Source of the DNA: Sporosarcina jiandibaonis
Lineage (GTDB): Bacteria > Bacillota > Bacilli > Bacillales_A > Planococcaceae
DNA length: 64,000 nucleotides
Direction: 5' to 3'
Assembly (NCBI RefSeq): GCF_013184495.1
Contig: NZ_JAAOIY010000002.1
Span: forward strand, 422,259-486,258
Part shown: positions 25,862 through 33,273 of the stretch, in pieces
Position numbering within the stretch: the first letter of the stretch is position 1
How the letters are laid out: each line of letters begins with the position of its first letter
Notes under the pieces: generated by a model
Database searches by the model: none
The model's input: only the letters and a program-made list of their open reading frames with translations
Told to the model about the DNA's origin: nothing
Program-made: the position numbers and the translations under genes

Positions 25862-26722
25862 ATGGAACAATTACAGTCTGGAAAGACAGCAGAATTGGAA
25901 ATAATCGGTCAAGAAGGTTCGAGATGGGTTCTTCGCGGCGATGAAAATGATATTATGTTAAACGTTTCCGATTCAGAAGAAGGCGTGCAAGTCGGGGATT
26001 TCGTGCATGTATTTTTATATGCCAATCGTCGCGGCGAATTAACGGCTACAATGAAAATGCCGAATATGACAGCAGATACATTCGGTTGGGCAACAGTAAT
26101 CCGCATAGATGATCGCGAAGGCGTTTATGTTGATATTGGTTCTTCTTTTGAAGTTCTTGTTAACGGCGCTGATATGCCGAGAATTCGCTCATTGTGGCCG
26201 AAGCCGGGCGATGAATTATACATGACGTTGCGTACAGATTTAGGCGGAGAGATTTTCGGCAGGCTCGCAACAGAAGAACGAGTGATGGAACATTACACGA
26301 AAGCAGAACCAAATCTATTCAATACGAATTTGAAAGCGAGAGCATACCGTTTATTACCGGTAGGTTCCTTTATGTTGAGTATTCCTGAAAATTATCGGAT
26401 TTTCGTTCATAACACGGAGCAGGAAAGGGAGCCGCGTCTTGGACAAGAAGTCGATGTTCGCGTAATCGAAGTCCATGATGATGGAACGATGAACGGTTCA
26501 ATGCTTCCGCGTGTCGAAGAACGTTTGTCGGGAGATGCTGAAATAATTTTCGATTATTTACAAAAGGTCGGCGGGAAAATGCCCTTTACAGATAAGTCTA
26601 CGCCGGATGAAATCCAAGAGATGTTCAGCATGAGTAAAGGTGCTTTTAAACGAGCGCTTGGCCGACTGATGAAGGAACGAAAAGTTGCGCAGGAAGATGG
26701 TTGGACCAAAATATCCGAGTAG
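25862..26722 (+). CDS. cvfB: S1-domain RNA-binding protein, CvfB/YitL family
   Basis: 286-residue cytoplasmic protein with S1-type OB folds in the first two thirds and a winged-helix domain at the C-terminus (SKGAFKRALGRLMKERKVAQ). Segments such as DREGVYVDIGSSFEVLVNG and WPKPGDELYMTLRTDLGGEI fit the CvfB family. In Staphylococcus, CvfB binds RNA and affects virulence gene expression; its role in other Bacilli is not well defined. It is close behind mntR and possibly cotranscribed. Confidence 0.92.
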   Translation: MEQLQSGKTAELEIIGQEGSRWVLRGDENDIMLNVSDSEEGVQVGDFVHVFLYANRRGELTATMKMPNMTADTFGWATVIRIDDREGVYVDIGSSFEVLVNGADMPRIRSLWPKPGDELYMTLRTDLGGEIFGRLATEERVMEHYTKAEPNLFNTNLKARAYRLLPVGSFMLSIPENYRIFVHNTEQEREPRLGQEVDVRVIEVHDDGTMNGSMLPRVEERLSGDAEIIFDYLQKVGGKMPFTDKSTPDEIQEMFSMSKGAFKRALGRLMKERKVAQEDGWTKISE

Positions 26723-26779
26723 GCAGGAACCTTTTTTTAGCCAAGACGTACTAATAGGTAGATAAAGGAGGTTGAATTT

Positions 26780-27667
26780 ATGAAGAGGTTAATGATGTTC
26801 ATTGCATCTCTTGCGCTTTTAGTTGCGTTTGTAGTACCCGAAACGACTTATGCAGATAAGGTTATTGATGAAAAATTAGGTGTGCCGATTGTCGTTTACG
26901 GCGCGGATCTATCTGCAACAGAAAAGATAAGCGTAGAGGAAAGTCTGGATGTTGCCAATGAAGCGGAAGTTGAAGAGGTAACGGTTGATGGCAGTGACTT
27001 AACGACTTATATAAAAGATGGCAATAAAAATGCCCGCATGTATTCATCAGCGAAAATTACGAGACGCGATGCTGGAAAAGGACTTGTTATTACGATTGTG
27101 ACCCCTGATAACATCACGCAAGTAACAGCGGATATGTACGCCAATGCAATGTTAACTGCTGGAATTGAAGATGCAATTGTTGAAGTGGCGTCGCCGAAAC
27201 CAGTAACAGGACACTCGGCACTCGTAGGAATTTATAAAGCGTATGAAGTAAGCGGAGAAAAATTAGATACGGACCGTACAGATGTCGCCAATGATGAACT
27301 GAACTTGGCAACGAAGTTCTCTGAAGGCTCCGGGATTGATAAAGATAAGGTTTCAGAACTTTTAACGGAACTTAAAAAACAAATTGCTGAGCAAAACCCT
27401 GCAACCAAAGAAGATGTCGAACGAATTGTGAATGAGCAATTATCGAAGCTGCAAATCGAGTTGAACGAAGCAGACCGTCAACTGCTGATCGATTTGATGG
27501 ATAAGATTCGCAGTCTCGATATTGACTTTAGCAAATTATCATCTCAACTCGAGGATATGAGCAATAAAATCAAAGAGAAAATCGGTGAAATCGATCCTGG
27601 ATTCTGGGATAAAGTAAAAGAGTTCTTTGCGAATCTCGTTGATTCAATTAAAACTTGGTTTGAATAA
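26780..27667 (+). CDS. Secreted DUF1002 protein (YpuA-like)
   Basis: 295-residue exported protein with a signal peptide (MKRLMMFIASLALLVAFVVP, cleavage near TYA). The DUF1002 domain covers about residues 27-180, with segments VVYGADLSATEK, SSAKITRRDAGKGLVITIVT and TGHSALVGIYKAYE. The remaining third is charged and likely helical (NEQLSKLQIELNEADRQL). B. subtilis YpuA is the best-known relative; its function is unknown. A GGAGG ribosome site precedes the ATG. A terminator and then a 21-base repeat array follow. Confidence 0.85.
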   Translation: MKRLMMFIASLALLVAFVVPETTYADKVIDEKLGVPIVVYGADLSATEKISVEESLDVANEAEVEEVTVDGSDLTTYIKDGNKNARMYSSAKITRRDAGKGLVITIVTPDNITQVTADMYANAMLTAGIEDAIVEVASPKPVTGHSALVGIYKAYEVSGEKLDTDRTDVANDELNLATKFSEGSGIDKDKVSELLTELKKQIAEQNPATKEDVERIVNEQLSKLQIELNEADRQLLIDLMDKIRSLDIDFSKLSSQLEDMSNKIKEKIGEIDPGFWDKVKEFFANLVDSIKTWFE

Positions 27668-27684
27668 ATAAATAAGGTTTCTAC

Positions 27685-27713
27685 ACAGGCCGTTTTACCA
27701 GGCTTGTTTTTTT
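27685..27713 (+). terminator. Terminator of the DUF1002 gene
   Basis: ACAGGCC / GGCTTGT (one G-U pair) with a 9-base loop, followed by seven T. Confidence 0.75.
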
Positions 27714-27733
27714 ATTTGAAAAAGTAAACAACA

Positions 27734-27943
27734 GGCAGCGAACCGACTAAAGCGGGCAGCGAAACGACTAAAGCAGGCGGCGAAACGACTAAAGCAGGCG
27801 GCGAAACGACTAAAGCAGGCGGCGAAACGACTAAAGCAGGCGGCGAAACGACTAAAGCGGGCAGCGAACCGACTAAAGCAGGCGGCGAAACAACTAAAGC
27901 AGGCAACAAAACGATTAAAGCAGATGCCGAAACGACCAAAGAG
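27734..27943. repeat. Ten tandem 21-base repeats (core ACGACTAAA)
   Basis: Exactly ten units of 21 bases, consensus GGCGGCGAAACGACTAAAGC plus A or G. Units 3-5 are identical; units 1 and 7 share GAACCG, and units 8-10 are more diverged. The array lies between the terminator of the DUF1002 gene and the promoter of mhqO, in a gap with no gene. Read as protein it would give the heptad AGGETTK, but no start codon exists and a stop lies just before it at 27725. Related arrays occur at 37.2 kb and 48.6 kb. Confidence 0.9.
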
Positions 27944-28013
27944 ACTCTATAATTGTTTGTTTCAAGACGAAAAAGGTAATCATTAAGTACAGAACGTGAC
28001 AAAAACAAATATA

Positions 28014-28042
28014 TTGTGAAGCGAAGTATCAGATGGTAAACT
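28014..28042 (+). promoter_or_regulatory. Promoter of the mhqO-like gene
   Basis: -35 TTGTGA (28014-28019), 17-base spacer, -10 TAAACT (28037-28042). The predicted start falls inside the MhqR-like palindrome. Confidence 0.6.
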
Positions 28043-28047
28043 TTAAG

Positions 28048-28065
28048 TATCTTGAATTCGAGGCA
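28048..28065. promoter_or_regulatory. MhqR-type operator
   Basis: TATCTTGAATTCGAGGCA matches the B. subtilis MhqR box (TATCTcgAATTCgAGATA type): the left arm and centre agree and the last three bases diverge. Position over the transcript start fits repression. Confidence 0.7.
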
Positions 28066-28086
28066 TGTTGAGGAGGAAGTTCTTTT

Positions 28087-29058
28087 ATGAATCTTGCAGG
28101 TATCCATCACGTGTCAGCCATAAGCGCTGACATTGAAAAAAATCACGACTTTTTTACACGTATATTGGGGATGAGGCTTGTTAAAAAGACTGTGAATCAG
28201 GACTCGACATCTTCTTATCATTTGTTTTATGCAGATGCAGAAGGCACGCCAGGTACAGATATGACTTATTTTGATATTCCGAATGCGGGTAGGACGTATC
28301 CTGGCGTTTCGAGTATTAGCAATACCGGCTTTCGGGTCATGTCCGATGAAGCATTGGACTTTTGGAAAAAGAGATTTGAGACATTTCAAATCGAACATGA
28401 TGAAATCAGAGAAAGATTTGGACGTAAAACATTATCATTTATAGACCATGAAGGATCGCGGCTTATGCTCGTCGTTGATAATGGAGAAGGTGTTCCATAT
28501 GGTATTCCTTGGGTGAAAGAAGATATTCCAGAACAATTTTCTATTGTTGGACTAGGGCCTGTGACGTTAACTGTACGAAAACCAGAATCGACCGCTCAAG
28601 TTCTTGTTGAAATTCTTAATTTCACAGAGATAGGATCTTATCCATCAATTGTAGAAGGAATGCCTGAAATACGCGTATTTTCAACGGGAGAAGGCGGTCC
28701 TGCATCGGAAGTCCACCTAGAAACAAGAACTGACCTGCCTGTGGAAAGACCCGGGCGCGGCAGCGTGCACCACGTCGCATTTCGCGTGAAAACAATGGAA
28801 GAATATAAGGAATGGGAAAACCATTTACGGAAAAACGGTTTTATGACGAGCGGCTTAGTCGATCGTTTTTATTTCAAATCTATTTACTTCAGAGAGCCCA
28901 ATGGAATTCTCTACGAACTGGCAACCGATGAGCCAGGGTTTACAAGTGATGAACCCATTGATAAACTAGGAGAAACGCTGGCCTTACCACCATTTCTAGA
29001 GCCGCGCAGGGCGGAAATCGAAGCTTCCTTACGCCCGATCATTACGAACAAAGGATAG
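28087..29058 (+). CDS. mhqO: Ring-cleaving extradiol dioxygenase, MhqO-like
   Basis: VOC-fold, two-domain dioxygenase of 323 residues that in B. subtilis opens hydroquinone-type rings as part of quinone detoxification. The first domain begins AGIHHVSAISADIEKNHDFF with a metal-ligand His. The second carries SVHHVAFRVKTMEEYKEWE, and the distal ligand region is FKSIYFREPNGILYELATDE. AGGAGG precedes the ATG. An MhqR-like palindrome covers the promoter, supporting this assignment over other VOC dioxygenases. Paralogues MhqA and MhqE are similar, so the exact member is less sure than the family. Confidence 0.85.
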   Translation: MNLAGIHHVSAISADIEKNHDFFTRILGMRLVKKTVNQDSTSSYHLFYADAEGTPGTDMTYFDIPNAGRTYPGVSSISNTGFRVMSDEALDFWKKRFETFQIEHDEIRERFGRKTLSFIDHEGSRLMLVVDNGEGVPYGIPWVKEDIPEQFSIVGLGPVTLTVRKPESTAQVLVEILNFTEIGSYPSIVEGMPEIRVFSTGEGGPASEVHLETRTDLPVERPGRGSVHHVAFRVKTMEEYKEWENHLRKNGFMTSGLVDRFYFKSIYFREPNGILYELATDEPGFTSDEPIDKLGETLALPPFLEPRRAEIEASLRPIITNKG

Positions 29059-29075
29059 AAAGGGGTTTTAATCAT

Positions 29076-29357
29076 ATGGAATTTGAATTGGTAGAATTAG
29101 ATGGGGACGCATATGCGTTTCGCAATACACAAAATGATAAGGTTATCGCTGAAATATCATGGACGATGTTGAGCGATGTCATGGTAATGGATCATACTTT
29201 TGTATCGCCAGATTTACGCGGCCAAGGCGTAGCGAAAAAACTACTTGACCGTGCCGCAGAATATGCACGAGAGAAAAATTTCAAGATGGAACCGATTTGT
29301 TCGTATGTTGTCACAGCTTTCGAGCGCTATGGCGATTACAATGATTTAAAAGTCTAA
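29076..29357 (+). CDS. Small GNAT-like N-acetyltransferase (YjdJ type)
   Basis: 93-residue protein of the compact GNAT-like family that includes B. subtilis YjdJ. The acetyl-CoA loop is VSPDLRGQGVAKKLLDRAAE, followed by KMEPICSYVVTAFERYGDY near the C-terminus, where the family has a conserved Cys and Tyr. The substrate is unknown. It follows mhqO by 17 bases with an AAAGGGG ribosome site and is probably cotranscribed with it. Confidence 0.88.
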   Translation: MEFELVELDGDAYAFRNTQNDKVIAEISWTMLSDVMVMDHTFVSPDLRGQGVAKKLLDRAAEYAREKNFKMEPICSYVVTAFERYGDYNDLKV

Positions 29358-29363
29358 GTGAAA

Positions 29364-29400
29364 GCAATCCGCCATATAAATAGTAGCGGATTGCTTTTTT
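29364..29400 (+). terminator. Terminator of the mhqO operon
   Basis: GCAATCCGC / GCGGATTGC 9-bp stem, 13-base loop, six T. Confidence 0.92.
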
Positions 29401-29522
29401 GTATTGTCACGTCTCTGTTGCTATGTTATAAGTAAATTATCTGTGCGGAAATAATAATAGATGAAACTATTTAATATTATGTACGTATAGAATAGGGAAC
29501 TAGAATAATAGGGGGTTATGCA

Positions 29523-29993
29523 ATGAAACGTACCGCGGAAAAAGTATTATCGATTATTGGTGCAGTGTTTACTTTGCTGGGTATCATTGGATTTTTCGTT
29601 TTTGCAGCAATTATGAAAGTGGCTTTATCAGATGGAACACTTAGAAGTCAGATGGAAGCTGAATTTTTAGCGGATCCAACGTTGAGTGCGGAGGATGTTG
29701 ATTTATTTTTCAGCATGATCAAGTCGTTTGCTGACTTTAGTTGGCTTTTTGTAATCGTATTAGTTATTAGTTTAGTAGCCACGATTGTGGGAATCATTTT
29801 CATATGGAATAATAAAAATCCGAAATTAGCGGGTACAATGTTTATACTGGCAGGATTATTCGCATTTGTTTTATCGCCAACATCAATCCTTCTTTATATA
29901 GCCGGAATCTTATGCTTCACAAGAAAAGCGCCGCTTACTGATGAAACAACATTTGTTGAAAATCAATACGACGACACATTACGTCCACTATAA
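29523..29993 (+). CDS. DUF4064 membrane protein
   Basis: 156 residues with four hydrophobic helices: GAVFTLLGIIGFFVFAAIM, a central pair around WLFVIVLVISLVATIVGIIF, and LAGTMFILAGLFAFVLS running into a last short helix. About 45 charged residues lie between helices 1 and 2. This layout and the N-terminus MKRTAEKVLSIIG fit DUF4064. The function is unknown. A GGGGG ribosome site precedes the ATG. It is a single gene. Confidence 0.8.
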   Translation: MKRTAEKVLSIIGAVFTLLGIIGFFVFAAIMKVALSDGTLRSQMEAEFLADPTLSAEDVDLFFSMIKSFADFSWLFVIVLVISLVATIVGIIFIWNNKNPKLAGTMFILAGLFAFVLSPTSILLYIAGILCFTRKAPLTDETTFVENQYDDTLRPL

Positions 29994-30007
29994 TTTATAA
30001 AAATAAA

Positions 30008-30037
30008 ACCGCATCCCGATAACAGGGAGCGGTTTTT
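30008..30037. terminator. Bidirectional terminator
   Basis: ACCGC-A-TCCC / GGGAGCGGT stem with one bulged A, flanked by A and T runs, between convergent genes. Confidence 0.85.
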
Positions 30038-30521
30038 ATTGATTTTTGCATGAATATACATATTGAGCAGTTTCCACCGGATGTCCCTCAAAAGTTTCTT
30101 CAAAAACGTCTAATAATTTAAAGCCTTGCTTTTCATAAAATGCTCGTCCACTTTCATTTTTTCCGTCGACATAAACGAATACTTGCGATGCAGATTTAAG
30201 TGTAGAAAGTGCATTATGGAACAACTTCGTCCCGTAACCAATGTGTTGATGGGTCGGCAATATATACATGGCTGTAAGTTCAGCATCGCCGTCCTCGTCA
30301 ACTTTTGTTATATTCGCAAAGCCAACAGGAACCCCGTCACTTTCGGCAATCAACATCTCCGTTTTCTCCATTCGCATCAAAAGCATCATATCCGAATAAG
30401 AATGTTCCAGAAAAATTGTTTGGAGCTCTTCGGGAATGATGCCGCGATACGTTTCACGCCATGTGACATGCGCAATTTGTTGCACATATTCAATATCTTT
30501 AGATGTCATCGGTCGAATCAT
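30036..30521 (-). CDS. GNAT-family N-acetyltransferase
   Basis: 161-residue GNAT protein. The N-terminus MIRPMTSKDIEYVQQIAHVT and the segment TWRETYRGIIPEEL recall the PaiA-type polyamine acetyltransferases. The acetyl-CoA region is AMYILPTHQHIGYGTKLFHN, and the C-terminal NESGRAFYEKQGFKLL is the usual end of the fold. Substrate assignment to polyamines is only a guess. It is a stand-alone gene. Confidence 0.88.
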   Translation of the reverse strand: MIRPMTSKDIEYVQQIAHVTWRETYRGIIPEELQTIFLEHSYSDMMLLMRMEKTEMLIAESDGVPVGFANITKVDEDGDAELTAMYILPTHQHIGYGTKLFHNALSTLKSASQVFVYVDGKNESGRAFYEKQGFKLLDVFEETFEGHPVETAQYVYSCKNQ

Positions 30522-30620
30522 GCCCTAGTCACCTCAGTATTTCTTTTAGTAATCATAACAAATAAATGCGCTAAAAACTACCTAAGAAATTTTGCAAGCA
30601 TCAAGATGTTACTAAAAAAA

Positions 30621-30646
30621 GTTTCTAATTACTTCGGTTCGGGTAT
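30621..30646 (+). promoter_or_regulatory. SigB-type promoter of the small YtxH-like gene
   Basis: GTTTCT (30621-30626), 14-base spacer, GGGTAT (30641-30646). This matches the Bacillus SigB pattern GTTTaa-N14-GGGTAT at the -10 and at four of six -35 bases. The same pattern occurs before rsbV in this window. Confidence 0.75.
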
Positions 30647-30699
30647 ACTTATAATATAAACTTATTACAATTTTTGATAATTCAGGAGGAATGATTGTT

Positions 30700-31044
30700 A
30701 TGGCGCGTAAAAAGAATACTTTTCTGCTTGCGACACTTGCTGCCGGTGCATATGCTTATTTTAGTAAAAAAGAAAATCGTGATAAAGCGCAGGTTGCATT
30801 CAATAACATGAAAACAAAAGTGGAATCGTTTATCGATACACAGAAGATGAACCGTGCAACAGAAACCAAAGTCGGTCATTCAGATCCATACGATACGCAA
30901 GATAATAAAATGGTAAGTGAAGGTGCTCAAACGAGCGTGCATTACTATAACCAAGAAGTTCAAGATAAGCATAATTCAGAAGTGGATTTAGACGGACTTT
31001 ACAATGAAAACCATAAACCGCAACCAGAAAATAAACAACAATAA
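30700..31044 (+). CDS. Small YtxH-like protein, probable general stress protein
   Basis: 114 residues: a basic N-terminus and one hydrophobic helix (KKNTFLLATLAAGAYAYF), then a charged hydrophilic tail with many Asn, Gln and Lys. The layout resembles YtxH-type stress proteins; I do not recognise a specific function. The ATG at 30700 is nine bases after AGGAGG; an ATG at 30691 touches the ribosome site. A SigB-type promoter lies 54 bases upstream, so it is likely induced in general stress. Confidence 0.7.
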   Translation: MARKKNTFLLATLAAGAYAYFSKKENRDKAQVAFNNMKTKVESFIDTQKMNRATETKVGHSDPYDTQDNKMVSEGAQTSVHYYNQEVQDKHNSEVDLDGLYNENHKPQPENKQQ

Positions 31045-31055
31045 CAAGCAAAATG

Positions 31056-31083
31056 GGCGCGCCCTACCTGGGGTGCGCCTTTT
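31056..31083 (+). terminator. Terminator of the YtxH-like gene
   Basis: GGCGCGCCC pairs with GGGGTGCGCC (one G-U pair), short loop, then TTTT. Confidence 0.75.
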
Positions 31084-31142
31084 CAAAAGTATTGAACCAA
31101 ACTAGCTTTCTAGTATAAATCAAATTTTGTTGAGAGGTGAGA

Positions 31143-31934
31143 ATGATGAATGTAATGATGAGCGAAAACCCCGTTTCTGAAAGTAAATTCCTTGATGAAA
31201 TTGAGCAAAGTAATTACTTTGAAATTGATGAGCAGTTTTTTGAAACGGAAGAGAATCTACTAAAGCAGTTATATCGTTTTGATAGGAAGGAAGCAAAAAA
31301 ATCTGCGAAAAAGATGGTTGAGATTGTTAGCAAAACATCTAAAGATAATGAGCTAATAGGATTAAAATATTATTTTATTACGTTAGCTGGAATCATTGCG
31401 AGACATATTAGCAAGGAATATTCAGAGCCGAAAAAAGCATTATCGTTTAATGCGACATGCCTAATGCTAATTGAACAACGTTTGACAAAAGATAATGCAG
31501 AAAAGTTAGCGGAAGAATTAATCGAGTTCTTTATCTATATCGTCGCGGAAAAGCAATTTTCATTATTAATGCATCATACCGTAAACAAAGTGGTTCAATA
31601 TATTGACAAAGAAGTTGAAGGGCCGATGTCAGTTGAAGGGCTATCCTCGATGTTTGATGTCAGTACTAGCCATTTATCGCGAATTTTTAGGGAACACACT
31701 GGAATTACACTAGTAGAATATATCAATTTGAAAAAAGTTGAAGAGTCACAATATTATTTGCGTTTTTCGGACATGAAAATTTCGGATGTATCAGATAGAT
31801 TCAACTTTTGTAATCAAAGCTACTTCACACGTATATTCAAAAAGTATACAGGTGAAACACCACGAAGATTCCGCAACAACTTAGCCGGAAAATATTTCCA
31901 CTGCACACTCCCACTAGAAGAAAAATACAATTAA
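31143..31934 (+). CDS. AraC-family transcriptional regulator
   Basis: 263-residue regulator. The C-terminal 100 residues are a complete AraC DNA-binding domain with two helix-turn-helix units: LSSMFDVSTSHLSRIFREHT and ISDVSDRFNFCNQSYFTRIF, ending KKYTGETPRRFR. The first 160 residues are helical and charged (FDRKEAKKSAKKMVEIV); they contain no sensor domain I can name, though similar N-termini occur in regulators near surface-protein genes. AGAGGTGA precedes ATG 31143 (31146 also possible). The target is unknown; yidC follows in the same direction. Confidence 0.85.
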   Translation: MMNVMMSENPVSESKFLDEIEQSNYFEIDEQFFETEENLLKQLYRFDRKEAKKSAKKMVEIVSKTSKDNELIGLKYYFITLAGIIARHISKEYSEPKKALSFNATCLMLIEQRLTKDNAEKLAEELIEFFIYIVAEKQFSLLMHHTVNKVVQYIDKEVEGPMSVEGLSSMFDVSTSHLSRIFREHTGITLVEYINLKKVEESQYYLRFSDMKISDVSDRFNFCNQSYFTRIFKKYTGETPRRFRNNLAGKYFHCTLPLEEKYN

Positions 31935-32011
31935 ACGTAGAAAGATTGTATTCCTACGTAGATTTGTTGTATACTTTTCAGTAGTTTGAATTAGTGAAGG
32001 TGAATCTATTG

Positions 32012-32866
32012 ATGAAACGATTTGGATTGTTAACTATATTAATGACAGCAGCTGTATTTTTAAGCGGATGTGCTGGAGTCGAGAACAAAGAAGGTAAGTT
32101 TTACGAGCTTCTTGTCAAACCGATGGAGTGGTTACTTCATTTTTTTAGTGGTCAATTTGGTGGCAGTTACGGTTTAGCAATTGTAGTGATCACGATATTG
32201 ATAAGGCTGATTCTTATGCCTCTTATGCTTAAAAATTATAAGTCGCAACAAGAAATGAAGATTAAGATGGATGCGCTTCGACCAGAAATGGAAGATATCC
32301 AAAAGAAATTAAAAGAAGCGAAAGAATCAGGAAATAAAGATGAACAAACAAAACTTCAACAAGAAATGATGGGTCTGTATTCAAAGCATGGGGTTAACCC
32401 GCTCAATATGGGTTGTCTACCGCTCATTCTTCAAATGCCGGTCATTATGGGTCTTTATTTTGCGATTTTATATTCGCCAGAAGTAAAAGAAACTAAATTT
32501 CTTTGGTTCAACTTAGGCAGTCCCGATATGATCATGATGCTAATTGCAGGTGCTGTTTATTTCGTCCAAGCACGCGTTTCGCTTTGGACAATGCCAGATC
32601 AGCAAAAGCAACAGATGAAAATGTTCATCTACTTATCACCAATCATGATTATGTTCATTTCTTTCAAAGCGATAGCTGCACTTCCGCTTTACTGGGCAAT
32701 CGGCGGAATCCTTCTGATTTTCCAAACTTACCTCGGACGGAAGTTATACTATAAGGAACCAGAAGTTCTACCAGCTGGAACTCCGGATAAGAGTGAACAG
32801 AAGACTGAGCTGAAAAAGGATTCAAAATCAGCGAAAAAAGATGATGTAAAAACAGATGAAAAATAA
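32012..32866 (+). CDS. yidC: Membrane protein insertase YidC/OxaA, lipoprotein type
   Basis: Inserts proteins into the cytoplasmic membrane. The 284 residues begin with a lipoprotein signal (MKRFGLLTILMTAAVFLSGC), placing Cys19 as the lipid site. The insertase core has five membrane segments including GLAIVVITILIRLILMPLML, with the conserved Arg of the hydrophilic groove, and NMGCLPLILQMPVIMGLYFA. The C-terminal tail is Lys-rich, as in ribosome-binding YidC proteins. The ATG at 32012 is eight bases after AAGGTGA. As it is not beside rpmH, it is probably the second paralogue (YqjG-like). Confidence 0.94.
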   Translation: MKRFGLLTILMTAAVFLSGCAGVENKEGKFYELLVKPMEWLLHFFSGQFGGSYGLAIVVITILIRLILMPLMLKNYKSQQEMKIKMDALRPEMEDIQKKLKEAKESGNKDEQTKLQQEMMGLYSKHGVNPLNMGCLPLILQMPVIMGLYFAILYSPEVKETKFLWFNLGSPDMIMMLIAGAVYFVQARVSLWTMPDQQKQQMKMFIYLSPIMIMFISFKAIAALPLYWAIGGILLIFQTYLGRKLYYKEPEVLPAGTPDKSEQKTELKKDSKSAKKDDVKTDEK

Positions 32867-32878
32867 AGAATGATCGAG

Positions 32879-32907
32879 GCCGAAGAGGAATCTTCGGCTT
32901 CTTTTTT
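32879..32907 (+). terminator. Terminator of yidC
   Basis: 8-bp stem GCCGAAGA / TCTTCGGC, GGAA loop, then TTCTTTTTT. Its T run ends just before the ribosome site of the next small gene. Confidence 0.9.
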
Positions 32908-32920
32908 GGGGGTTTTCCGA

Positions 32921-33169
32921 ATGAATGTAAAATGGATATTTGGAATTGGAATTGGAATCGCAATAATCGCCTCATTTTATTTTGTTATTCAACTCAATTT
33001 GAATATGGCTGTTTTATCGATGGTAGGTTTGTTTGCGTTAACGAACGGGATGCGTGCAAAAACATTCCACGACCAAGGGCTAGCGCGCGAATCAAAATGG
33101 ATGAAATGGGTATCCTACTTTTTTGTTCTCGCTTTTATCGTTCTGATAATCATTTATAGTGTAATATGA
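32921..33169 (+). CDS. Small membrane protein, function unknown
   Basis: 82 residues with three hydrophobic segments: WIFGIGIGIAIIASFYFVIQ, LNMAVLSMVGLFALTNGM and WVSYFFVLAFIVLIIIYSVI. I do not recognise the family. The ATG at 32921 has GGGGG eight bases upstream, directly after the yidC terminator, so its expression depends on readthrough or a promoter inside yidC. A hairpin GCGAAAA / TTTTCGC follows the gene at 33180-33200 without a T run. Confidence 0.7.
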   Translation: MNVKWIFGIGIGIAIIASFYFVIQLNLNMAVLSMVGLFALTNGMRAKTFHDQGLARESKWMKWVSYFFVLAFIVLIIIYSVI

Positions 33170-33273
33170 CTCTGTGCTCGCGAAAAGTATCCTTTTTCGC
33201 TATCAATTAATTAGCGACTTGAATTAGAAATAATGATAAACTTAGGTGATATTGCGAAAAGGCAGGCTATGAA

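Noticed and set aside
27734..27943. CRISPR array
   Set aside because: The units are contiguous 21-base direct repeats with no unique spacers and no cas genes nearby.
27712..28110. Minus-strand frame of 132 codons across the 21-base repeat array, with PALVVSP-type heptads
   Set aside because: It is an artefact of a 21-base repeat, which leaves a frame open. It has no ribosome site and crosses the mhqO promoter.
33180..33200. Hairpin GCGAAAA / TTTTCGC as a terminator
   Set aside because: No T run follows and the flanks are unremarkable; too weak to call.
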